A stretch of 9,239 nucleotides of DNA, from positions 1 to 9,239 of the forward strand of contig JALXCO010000011.1 of assembly GCA_026990885.1 (NCBI GenBank). The letters are read 5' to 3'. Every line of letters starts with the position of its first letter. The first letter of the stretch is position 1. The DNA comes from Desulfurococcales archaeon. GTDB lineage: Archaea; Thermoproteota; Thermoprotei_A; Sulfolobales; AG1. Shown in pieces: positions 1-5,849 of this stretch. The position numbers and the translations under genes were made by a program. The notes beneath the pieces are model-generated. The model ran no database searches, was not told the DNA's origin, and was given only the letters and a program-made list of their open reading frames with translations.

Positions 1-111
1 GATAGGCTTGATTTAAAGATCGAATTAAAAGATCTTGGAGAAAACCCCGAACAGAAAATACACGCACTCATATACGCCGCCCTATGCAGGTTTCTAGCTA
101 CAGAGGACTAG
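1..111 (+). CDS. 3' end of an unidentified protein (partial)
   Basis: Frame 1 is open from the window edge to a TAG at 109-111, giving the last 36 residues of a protein whose start lies outside. The tail contains a charged stretch (KIELKDLGENPEQK) followed by a probable short helix (IHALIYAALCRFLA) and ends TED. Codon use (ATA, AGG, CTA) matches the other genes, so it is probably a real gene end and not chance. I do not recognise the family from this fragment. It stops 153 nt before the tRNA, and the sequence between is AT-rich and holds no other gene that I can see. Confidence 0.55.
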   Translation, partial: DRLDLKIELKDLGENPEQKIHALIYAALCRFLATED

Positions 112-220
112 ATACTACCTGAATACACGCTTCTTTAATCTTTAATTAGTTAAAATATTAAATAGGATCCATGCCGCACCACTGATAGCGGGAAATAGAT
201 ATTTTCCCTGAATAATAAGA

Positions 221-227
221 TAAAAAT
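221..227 (+). promoter_or_regulatory. candidate TATA box for tRNA-Cys
   Basis: The A/T run TAAAAAT lies in the AT-rich leader about 38 nt before the mature tRNA 5' end. Archaeal transcription starts roughly 25 nt downstream of the TATA centre, so this would give a short 5' leader removed by RNase P. It is only a positional and compositional match. Confidence 0.3.
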
Positions 228-264
228 GGGTGACCCGTACCACATAACATAAGCGTGATCCACA

Positions 265-365
265 GCCGGGGTGGCCGAGTGGACTAAGGCGGCGGGCTGC
301 AGTGGGACGGTGGTGTACCGCCCGTATAGACCCGTTGTTCGCGGGTTCGAATCCCGCCCCCGGCT
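265..365 (+). tRNA. tRNA-Cys (GCA anticodon), intron-containing
   Basis: A complete cloverleaf can be drawn. The acceptor stem is 265-271 with 358-364 (GCCGGGG/CCCCGGC). The D stem is 274-276 with 288-290, and the anticodon stem is 292-296 with 331-335 (closed by a G-U pair). The variable loop is five bases (336-340), and the T stem is 341-345 with 353-357 around TTCGAAT. After intron removal the seven-base anticodon loop is CTGCAGA with anticodon GCA at 299-301. The discriminator base at 365 is T, the base expected for cysteine tRNAs. CCA is not encoded immediately after it. The 27-nt intron (303-329) sits at the canonical position 37/38. The short variable loop and U73 exclude a Ser or Leu identity. 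Confidence 0.95.
303..329 (+). other. tRNA-Cys intron with bulge-helix-bulge splice signal
   Basis: The intron folds with an inner helix 304-306/321-323 (GGG/CCC), a bulged A307, and a hairpin stem 308-311/317-320 (CGGT/ACCG). Bulges AG^T (301-303) and AG^A (328-330) flank a short central helix formed by 298-300 and 324-326 (T-A, G-U, C-G), with C297 opposite T327 unpaired. This is a slightly relaxed bulge-helix-bulge cut by the archaeal splicing endonuclease. AG occurs at both 301-302 and 328-329, so the exact cut can slide by up to two bases without changing the mature tRNA. The canonical 37/38 cut is assumed. Confidence 0.85.
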
Positions 366-386
366 CTCCATCACTTGCTTGTGATA

Positions 387-394
387 TTTATATC
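387..394 (+). promoter_or_regulatory. TATA box of nop5
   Basis: TTTATATC is a good archaeal TATA-box match. Its centre lies about 27 nt before the ATG at 418, so transcription should start at or next to the start codon. No Shine-Dalgarno sequence precedes that ATG, which fits a leaderless mRNA. Confidence 0.6.
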
Positions 395-417
395 AGTAGT
401 TAGCTAATTTTATCTTG

Positions 418-1683
418 ATGTCTGGAATGGCGGCTACTACAGCTACTGTTGGCACCCGAGATAAGGTTTATCTATTTGAGCATCTTCTTGGCGTGTTTGT
501 TTTTAGCGGCGATGGCGATCTGATATATACAGGATCTAGAAAAGGCGACGAAGTCAATATAGCGGAAAACATATGGAGAAGAATCAATGAGGGGCATGAC
601 AGTCTTGTGGATGATGCATTAAGGGAGATCGAGTCTAGATTCGGCAAAGACAATGTACAGATTGTTGTCGAGGACGATGCCGTCGCTAGATATATAGCTA
701 GCAAGGGATTTGATGTTAGAGTAGAGAGTGATGGGGTATTCAGAAGCTTCAGGAGTCGGGTGCCTGAACTGTATGTTTCGCAGGGTATAGTTGAGGGCAG
801 AGACAAGTATGTAGCGGTGTCCCATAGGATAGCGCTTGAGGTGGCTAGAAGGGAGCTAAGGAAGTATGCTGGTAAGAGGGATCTATTGGCTATCCAGAGC
901 ATTAGGGCTATAGATGATATAGATAAAACACTCAATCTATTTGCGGCAAGACTGAGGGAGTGGTACAGCATACACTTCCCAGAGCTGGATGAGCTTATAG
1001 ACGACCATATCAGGTATGCGAGAATAGTCAGCGAGCTGGGGACAAGGGATAACTATAGCATACAGTCCCTCCGTAAGATAGGGCTTGGCGAGAATCTAGC
1101 TAAAAGAGTTACCGAGGCAGCCATGAAGAGTATGGGGGCTGACCTCTCGGAATTCGACATAAAGCCAATACAGACGTTAGCGAGGATAATGCTGCAGCTC
1201 CACGAGCTCAGAAGCTATCTCACGAACTACACATCCAACGTGGTTAAAGAGGTCGCTCCAAACGTGAACGAGCTTGTAGGACCGCTTCTCGCCGCTAGAC
1301 TATTAAGCCTGGCCGGCAGCTTAGAAGAGCTGGCTAAGCTACCGGCTAGCACGATACAGGTTCTTGGTGCCGAGAAAGCTCTCTTTAGAGCTCTAAGAAC
1401 TGGTGGTAGACCTCCTAAGCACGGGATCATATTTCAGTTTCCAGAGATACACAGATCCCCAAGGTGGCAGCGCGGCAAGATAGCTAGGGCTTTGGCTACG
1501 AAGCTGGCTATAGCGGCTAGAATCGACTTCTTTACGGGTAGATTTCTGGGTGATAGGCTAAAGAAGTCTCTGATGGAGAGGATTGAAGAGATCAAGAAGC
1601 TGTATCCAAAGCCCCCAAAGAGGGAGAGGGAGGAGAGAGGAAGGAGATTTCCGCGGAGAAAGAAGAAGGGTCATAGAAGGTAG
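418..1683 (+). CDS. nop5: Nop5 (Nop56/58-like) core protein of the C/D-box sRNP
   Basis: Archaeal Nop5 bridges L7Ae-bound C/D guide RNA and the methyltransferase fibrillarin in the complex that 2'-O-methylates rRNA and tRNA. The product has 421 residues, close to the usual length plus a basic tail. An N-terminal fibrillarin-binding region is followed by a helical coiled-coil section and then the Nop domain. The Nop signature is clear around residues 318-360 (GAEKALFRALRTGG, PPKHGIIFQ, ARALATKLAIAARID). The last 25 or so residues are almost entirely Lys/Arg/Glu (KREREERGRR, RRKKKGHRR), typical of archaeal Nop5 tails and likely RNA-contacting. ATG 418 is chosen over TTG 415 because the TATA box spacing predicts a leaderless start there; ATG 427 is a less likely alternative. 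The fibrillarin gene follows after 76 nt, the usual archaeal pairing. Confidence 0.95.
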   Translation: MSGMAATTATVGTRDKVYLFEHLLGVFVFSGDGDLIYTGSRKGDEVNIAENIWRRINEGHDSLVDDALREIESRFGKDNVQIVVEDDAVARYIASKGFDVRVESDGVFRSFRSRVPELYVSQGIVEGRDKYVAVSHRIALEVARRELRKYAGKRDLLAIQSIRAIDDIDKTLNLFAARLREWYSIHFPELDELIDDHIRYARIVSELGTRDNYSIQSLRKIGLGENLAKRVTEAAMKSMGADLSEFDIKPIQTLARIMLQLHELRSYLTNYTSNVVKEVAPNVNELVGPLLAARLLSLAGSLEELAKLPASTIQVLGAEKALFRALRTGGRPPKHGIIFQFPEIHRSPRWQRGKIARALATKLAIAARIDFFTGRFLGDRLKKSLMERIEEIKKLYPKPPKREREERGRRFPRRKKKGHRR

Positions 1684-1697
1684 TGGGGTCCCGCAAT

Positions 1698-1733
1698 AAA
1701 TATTTATTTTAATAATAATCAAAACCTAAAATA
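1698..1733 (+). promoter_or_regulatory. AT-rich promoter region of flpA / possible nop5 3' end
   Basis: This segment is nearly pure A/T. It contains TATTTATTTT (1701-1710) and TAAAATA (1727-1733). The second lies 27-33 nt before GTG 1760 and would give a leaderless flpA transcript; the first would give a leader of some 25 nt. The T-rich first part could also serve as an archaeal U-tract terminator for nop5. Sequence alone does not decide between a separate promoter and read-through from nop5. Confidence 0.4.
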
Positions 1734-1759
1734 AGTACAGAGGTAAAGACGTCGTCTAG

Positions 1760-2470
1760 GTGATTGCGATTTCTGAGCCCGTAAAGATAACCGAGCACGA
1801 AACATATAAAAACGTATATATAGTCGAGATGGAGGATGGAACCAGCAAGCTCGCGACAGTGAATCTAGCTCCAGGCATAAGGGTCTATGGTGAGAGGCTA
1901 TTCAAGTGGAACAACCTCGAGCTGAGGGAGTGGAATGCGTACAGAAGCAAGCTTGCTGGAGCGCTTCTGAAAGGCATAAAGGAGCTCCCGATAAGCAAGG
2001 GTGACAAGATACTATATCTGGGTGCAGGATCCGGTACGACACCGAGCCACGTATCAGATATAATAGGTAGCGAGGGAGTTGTATACGCCGTTGAATTTGC
2101 GCCAAGAGTATTTAGGGAGCTTCTGATAGTTGCTGAATCCAGAAGCAATCTAATCCCTATTCTGGGTGATGCGAGAAAGCCCTATCAATACCGCTTCTTC
2201 ATAGACCTTGTAGACGGTATATATGCAGATGTGGCTCAGCCCGATCAGGCAGATATAGTTGCGGACAACGCGGAGTTCTTTCTAAAGGAGAACGGCTATC
2301 TGCTCATAGCTATTAAGGCGAGGAGCGTTGATGTTACTCTTGAGCCGAGCGAGGTTTATGAGATGGAGATCAAGACTCTAGAGTCTAGAGGCTTTGAGAT
2401 AGTTGATGTGGTGCATCTAGAGCCCTTCGATAAGGATCACGCTATGATATACGCTAGATATAGGAGATAG
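1760..2470 (+). CDS. flpA: Fibrillarin-like rRNA/tRNA 2'-O-methyltransferase
   Basis: FlpA is the SAM-dependent catalytic subunit of the archaeal C/D-box sRNP, methylating ribose 2'-OH at guide-selected sites. The 236-residue product matches the family length. The Rossmann methyltransferase core is plain: motif I YLGAGSGTTPSHV near residue 85, VYAVEFAPR near 110 (SAM ribose acid), ILGDARKP near 135, and the fibrillarin hallmark IYADVAQPDQADI near 155. The tail carries LLIAIKARSVD and the closing strands. A small N-terminal beta domain (residues 1-60) is the usual fibrillarin extension that meets Nop5. Translation starts at GTG 1760 (MIAISEPVKI), the only start in frame that retains the whole N-terminal domain. 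Upstream is nop5, its direct partner; the next gene begins 2 nt after the stop, so co-transcription is very likely. Confidence 0.96.
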   Translation: MIAISEPVKITEHETYKNVYIVEMEDGTSKLATVNLAPGIRVYGERLFKWNNLELREWNAYRSKLAGALLKGIKELPISKGDKILYLGAGSGTTPSHVSDIIGSEGVVYAVEFAPRVFRELLIVAESRSNLIPILGDARKPYQYRFFIDLVDGIYADVAQPDQADIVADNAEFFLKENGYLLIAIKARSVDVTLEPSEVYEMEIKTLESRGFEIVDVVHLEPFDKDHAMIYARYRR

Positions 2471-2472
2471 CT

Positions 2473-2910
2473 GTGGATAACCGGAAAGGAGAGGATAGAC
2501 TGGAGAAGGCGGTATATACCTACTACAACTATCTAATTAGGTCTCTAAGAAGCTCTCTTCCAGCAGAAAGAAGAAGCATAAGGGATATGCTCGAATCAGG
2601 AAACTATAGCGTGAGGCTCCAAGATGGAAGCCTCCACACTATAGATCCCGATGAACTTAAGCTGGCTGTATCAATAGTTCCGAGATACATGATTGACAGG
2701 GTTAGGCTACCTATAGTTATCGGGAAGGTATCTGGATCAATATATTTTAGGGTGATTAACTGTAGCAAGGAGGAATACGAATTCATACTTAGACTAGCTG
2801 GAAGAAGCCGTGTAGAATACACCGAGCCATGCACTATATATATAGACGAATTCGAGGAGATAATAAAAAAGTTCAGAACACTCGTTATACAGACGATAGA
2901 GATAACCTGA
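2473..2910 (+). CDS. DUF61 / UPF0216 family protein
   Basis: This 145-residue soluble protein belongs, by recognition of its core, to the archaeal DUF61 (UPF0216) family, whose function is unknown to me. The hallmark region is residues 47-83: VRLQDGSLHTID, then a helix, then DRVRLPIVIG. The N-terminal 40 residues are basic and helical (LIRSLRSSLPAERRS), and the C-terminal part (about 88-125) looks like a small alpha/beta unit with Cys97 and Cys120. It starts at GTG 2473; GGAG at 2463-2466, inside the end of flpA, is a well-placed Shine-Dalgarno. The gap to flpA is only 2 nt, which suggests translation from the same mRNA. The gene ends 19 nt before the convergent minus-strand gene. A role near RNA modification is inferred from position only. 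Confidence 0.85.
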   Translation: MDNRKGEDRLEKAVYTYYNYLIRSLRSSLPAERRSIRDMLESGNYSVRLQDGSLHTIDPDELKLAVSIVPRYMIDRVRLPIVIGKVSGSIYFRVINCSKEEYEFILRLAGRSRVEYTEPCTIYIDEFEEIIKKFRTLVIQTIEIT

Positions 2911-2929
2911 TGCCTGTGGGCCTCCGGCT

Positions 2930-4039
2930 TTAAAGGATTATTCTCCCTGTTTTGGAGCATAGATCGTCGTAGATCTCTTTGAACGGAAGAACAATAGTGC
3001 CCTCACCAATACAGCTTTTATCACCGATAACCACGCCGTCACCAATTATAGTTCCTTTGGAGATTCGCGACCACGACCCTATATAGCTTCTGAAGCCGAT
3101 TATTGATTCCCTAACAACCGTGTGGTTAGAGATCCTGGTGTTGGGCATCAGAAGGCTATTTTCGATTAGCGCTCCAAGACCTACAGAGGTGCCGCTCATG
3201 ATGACTGTATATGGCCCGATGCTACTGTGGCTAGATATATTCACGCCGCTCCCTATATATATGGGCTCCTTAACCTCGACATCCTTATCTATCTCTGCAT
3301 TGCTGCTGATCACCACTCCCTCGCTACTTATCTGGTAGATCGCCTGTATATTGGCCTCTAGATAGTCGCTGGGTGTTCCAATATCGTTCCATACACCGTT
3401 ATACCTATAGACATATATGTCGCCCCTATCTATAGCCTTAGGAATTATATCCCTCGCCATATTCTGCTTCTTGCCCGGCTCTATCAAATCTATTATCTCC
3501 TCCTCAACAACATACACCCCGGCATTGACGTATCCCGACTCCTTGCCTGCCGTTTTGGGCTTCTCGATCAGTCTTATAAGCCTGTTATCGTCGCCGAATT
3601 TCAGCACACCGAATCTAGATACATCCTCTACGACTGTGGCAACGATCGTTGCTATGCCACCCATCTTCTTGTGGTAGTCCATCACCTGTCTATAATTGAT
3701 CTTGCTAAATATATCACCATAAGTGATAAGTATAGGGAAAGATACGCCGTTACCCATGGCTATCTCTCTAATAGAGCCTGCATCACCTAGGGGTAGCGAT
3801 TCAACATGGTAATTTATAAGGGAGCTTAAGCCTCTCCAGCTATTTGACACGTGATCAACTATCTTATCGTACATATGGTAGAGCACTAGAGTAATGTTTT
3901 TCAGCCCGGAATCAACAAGGTCCGATATCAGCCAGTCTATCAGCGGCTTATCAAGTATAGGTAGCAGGGCTTTTGGGCGTGTAAGGGTTAGGGGTCTTAA
4001 TCTAGTGGCGAACCCCCCAGCCATTATGAGTGCATTCAT
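2930..4039 (-). CDS. NDP-sugar pyrophosphorylase with left-handed beta-helix tail (mannose-1-phosphate guanylyltransferase type)
   Basis: The enzyme joins a sugar 1-phosphate to an NTP, giving an activated nucleotide sugar and pyrophosphate. Of 369 residues, about the first 235 form the nucleotidyltransferase domain: the glycine-rich signature MAGGFATRLRPLT and RPKALLPI at the N-terminus, the ITYGDIF metal-binding strand, YVNAGVYV, and the second metal site WNDIGTPSDY. Residues about 250-355 are hexapeptide repeats (SIGPYTVI, SIIGFRSYIG, VVIGDKSCIG), a left-handed beta-helix that normally drives oligomerisation or regulation. The ending LPFKEIYDDL is like archaeal mannose-1-phosphate guanylyltransferases, but the substrate cannot be proven. 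ATG 4039 has GGTG (plus strand 4045-4048) five bases upstream. It has its own TATA box and is read toward the convergent DUF61 gene. Confidence 0.9.
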   Translation of the reverse strand: MNALIMAGGFATRLRPLTLTRPKALLPILDKPLIDWLISDLVDSGLKNITLVLYHMYDKIVDHVSNSWRGLSSLINYHVESLPLGDAGSIREIAMGNGVSFPILITYGDIFSKINYRQVMDYHKKMGGIATIVATVVEDVSRFGVLKFGDDNRLIRLIEKPKTAGKESGYVNAGVYVVEEEIIDLIEPGKKQNMARDIIPKAIDRGDIYVYRYNGVWNDIGTPSDYLEANIQAIYQISSEGVVISSNAEIDKDVEVKEPIYIGSGVNISSHSSIGPYTVIMSGTSVGLGALIENSLLMPNTRISNHTVVRESIIGFRSYIGSWSRISKGTIIGDGVVIGDKSCIGEGTIVLPFKEIYDDLCSKTGRIIL

Positions 4040-4080
4040 TATTACACCATGCCTAACTTCATTAGTAGTTTAGCTGTATC

Positions 4081-4091
4081 AAATATATAAG
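4081..4091 (-). promoter_or_regulatory. TATA box for the long nucleotidyltransferase gene
   Basis: On the minus strand this reads CTTATATATTT, a strong TATA box. It abuts the stop codon of the preceding gene (4092-4094). A start about 25 nt downstream, near 4060, would leave a leader of about 20 nt carrying the GGTG ribosome-binding site. This separates 2930-4039 from the upstream operon, at least in part. Confidence 0.6.
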
Positions 4092-4946
4092 CTAAATGTT
4101 TATGTTCGCTATAAGCGGTATTCTTGATCTGGTTCTAGACAGCTTATAGTAGTTTCTGAAGCCGCACGAGTGGCACTCGCCTCTTTCACCGCTACCCAAG
4201 GGTTTAACTATTACATTATGTATCCTTTTTCCTACAGCTTTCCCGCATGATCTACAATACACGTGCTCAGGGTATATGTATAGGTTCTCCTCAAGTATAT
4301 AGCATGTGTTTCTGCACGTGTCCCGCACGATCTTCTTTACCAGCATGAGGTACTCTTCCCTAACCCCCACCCCATATATGTTTATAGGGATGGATGGCTC
4401 CAGAGCCTTTATACCATCGATCACGTCTCTAAGCCTCCTCGATAGCTCGAGTTCTGGCTTGAGATCCACCAAGGCGATCTCCACATAGATACCCTCATCT
4501 ATAATCCTCTGGATATTTCTAAAAACACCATCTCCATGTTCGCCGGGGAAAATAGATACCTCCCCAACAACAGCTGATATGTGATCCCTGGCTGCAAGTA
4601 TCTTTTCTACAGGTTTCGACATGCGATGCTTAACAACTAGGTCGAACCCCCGAGAAGCTATATACATAGATACATCTTTAGCGCCGCCCAAATCCACGTA
4701 GTCGCCGCCATGTAAAACTATATTGGTTAGCTTCCTCCTCTCAGCTATTTTAAGTATTTTATCTAGCTCAACATACCTCTGGCTGAGGGACCTCTCAGGA
4801 TCATAAGCATACCGCCATGGACAGTTGCTGCAGTGATCTCCCAAACCCCTAATCCAGACAACCACAGCTAGAGATCCGGGATCATAATACGTTAGGGGAA
4901 CAAGCTCTGTGTTAGCTATCTGCAGGCCTAGAACCCTAATGATCAA
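4092..4946 (-). CDS. Radical-SAM-like protein (AmmeMemoRadiSam activase-related) lacking the first cluster Cys, with C-terminal zinc ribbon
   Basis: The 284-residue product aligns by eye with the pyruvate-formate-lyase-activase branch of radical SAM proteins. It shows the strand DPGSLAVVVWIRG, then CSNCPW (Cys39, Cys42), an LHGGDYVDL segment where GGE is usual, and GVFRNIQRIIDEGIYVEIALVDLK, whose pattern of a helix then a strand is like the family. The radical SAM motif is CxxxCxxC; here the position of the first Cys (35) is Leu, so a normal [4Fe-4S] site is not formed. The C-terminus has two CxxC pairs (231/234 and 258/261), a zinc ribbon like that of AmmeMemoRadiSam activases; Cys211 and Cys215 are additional. 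It starts at TTG 4946 with GTGAG as a Shine-Dalgarno, 16 nt after prs. Function unknown; it may be a non-catalytic or altered-cofactor descendant. Confidence 0.75.
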   Translation of the reverse strand: MIIRVLGLQIANTELVPLTYYDPGSLAVVVWIRGLGDHCSNCPWRYAYDPERSLSQRYVELDKILKIAERRKLTNIVLHGGDYVDLGGAKDVSMYIASRGFDLVVKHRMSKPVEKILAARDHISAVVGEVSIFPGEHGDGVFRNIQRIIDEGIYVEIALVDLKPELELSRRLRDVIDGIKALEPSIPINIYGVGVREEYLMLVKKIVRDTCRNTCYILEENLYIYPEHVYCRSCGKAVGKRIHNVIVKPLGSGERGECHSCGFRNYYKLSRTRSRIPLIANINI

Positions 4947-4962
4947 GACGGCTCACTTGCAG

Positions 4963-5841
4963 CTAGCCGAAAATAGATCTGGCTATATGGCTAGATAGAT
5001 CAACGTACTCAACACCATCAAGCTCTTTGGCAACGGTCCTTCCACAAACAATCCTGTCTATCCCAGCATCCTTAATCCTCTTGAATGCGTCCCCAACAAA
5101 TAGCGGGTGGGCACATGCTACATGTATGCTGGATGCACCGAGGCTAAGTAGCTTTCTAGATGCCTCAGCCAGGGTTCCCCCCGTGCTCACTATATCGTCT
5201 ACGATAACTACATGGCTATTCTTGACCTTATCGGCGTCACTCTCCGCAATTTCCGAGGATACCTTCCCGGTGTATCTATCCCTTTTCTTAACCATATATA
5301 TTAGATCTGAACCCTTAACCAAGCTATAGAACCTTCTAGCCCTCTCAACACCCCCCTTGTCTGGCGCAACAACGAGGATTCCATCTAGATCTCTAAATCT
5401 CTCGGCTAGAGGCGAGACACCATCGATCGCGGTGAACCTATCTCCCCACACAACATGGGGCTCAACAACAAATAGCTTATCTATATCGCCTATAGAAGAG
5501 ATCGTCCTCAACACCACATCCAGGGAGACAGGCTCACCCTTAAGAAACACCTTATCCTGCCTCATATAGGCTAGGTAAGTGAACAACACACTGATGCTTG
5601 CCGCACCAAGCCTGCTTGCTGCATCTATAGCTAACAGAACCTCCATAAGCTTTGAATCCTGATCTGGATAGGTAGACTGAACAATAAGAACGTCTCTACC
5701 CCTCAGATCATGGTCTATCCTGATATAGATCTCGCCATCAGGAAACCTCTTTATGGCGGGTGCAACGACGGTACCGCCAGAGTATCTAGCTATACCAGCG
5801 GAAACCCCGGGGTCCCCCGACAGCGAAATAATAATCAGCAT
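4963..5841 (-). CDS. prs: Ribose-phosphate pyrophosphokinase (PRPP synthetase)
   Basis: The enzyme transfers pyrophosphate from ATP to ribose 5-phosphate, making PRPP for purine, pyrimidine and histidine synthesis. The 292-residue product has the full family layout: FPDGE at 33-37, YMRQDK in the flexible loop at 92-97, VVEPHV (125-130) with the Mg-ATP histidine at 129, the PDKGG segment (160-164), the basic KKR (185-187) that corresponds to the catalytic flag region, and the PRPP-binding loop DDIVSTGGT at 215-223. The length is typical of archaeal enzymes, slightly shorter than bacterial ones. ATG 5841 follows AGGTGG (plus strand 5845-5850), which overlaps the stop codon of the upstream nucleotidyltransferase, so translation is probably coupled. 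No catalytic residue appears missing. Confidence 0.95.
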   Translation of the reverse strand: MLIIISLSGDPGVSAGIARYSGGTVVAPAIKRFPDGEIYIRIDHDLRGRDVLIVQSTYPDQDSKLMEVLLAIDAASRLGAASISVLFTYLAYMRQDKVFLKGEPVSLDVVLRTISSIGDIDKLFVVEPHVVWGDRFTAIDGVSPLAERFRDLDGILVVAPDKGGVERARRFYSLVKGSDLIYMVKKRDRYTGKVSSEIAESDADKVKNSHVVIVDDIVSTGGTLAEASRKLLSLGASSIHVACAHPLFVGDAFKRIKDAGIDRIVCGRTVAKELDGVEYVDLSSHIARSIFG

Positions 5842-5849
5842 ATACCACC

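Noticed and set aside
265..365. Reading the tRNA as a class II (Ser or Leu) tRNA with a long variable arm
   Set aside because: The extra bases form a bulge-helix-bulge intron within the anticodon loop. Once removed, the variable loop is five bases, the anticodon is GCA and the discriminator is T, all consistent with Cys.
150..374. A 74-codon open frame on the minus strand
   Set aside because: It runs antisense through the tRNA-Cys gene. Its ESRGRDSNPR stretch is the typical translation of a tRNA T-arm and acceptor, and its codons do not resemble the neighbours.
415..417. TTG at 415 as the nop5 start
   Set aside because: ATG 418 is directly adjacent and better placed for the TATA box; TTG would add one Met-equivalent residue without benefit.
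468..971. A 167-codon minus-strand open frame inside nop5
   Set aside because: It is Ser/Leu/Thr-rich shadow coding opposite a well-recognised Nop5 protein, with no promoter or ribosome-binding site.
2911..2929. Bidirectional terminator hairpin between convergent genes
   Set aside because: GCC...GGC pairing is possible but short and lacks a U-tract in either direction; with only 19 nt it cannot be supported.
4092..4946. Radical-SAM-like gene as a frameshifted pseudogene
   Set aside because: The frame is open over 284 codons with family-like sequence before and after the altered motif, has a ribosome-binding site, and ends with an intact zinc ribbon.
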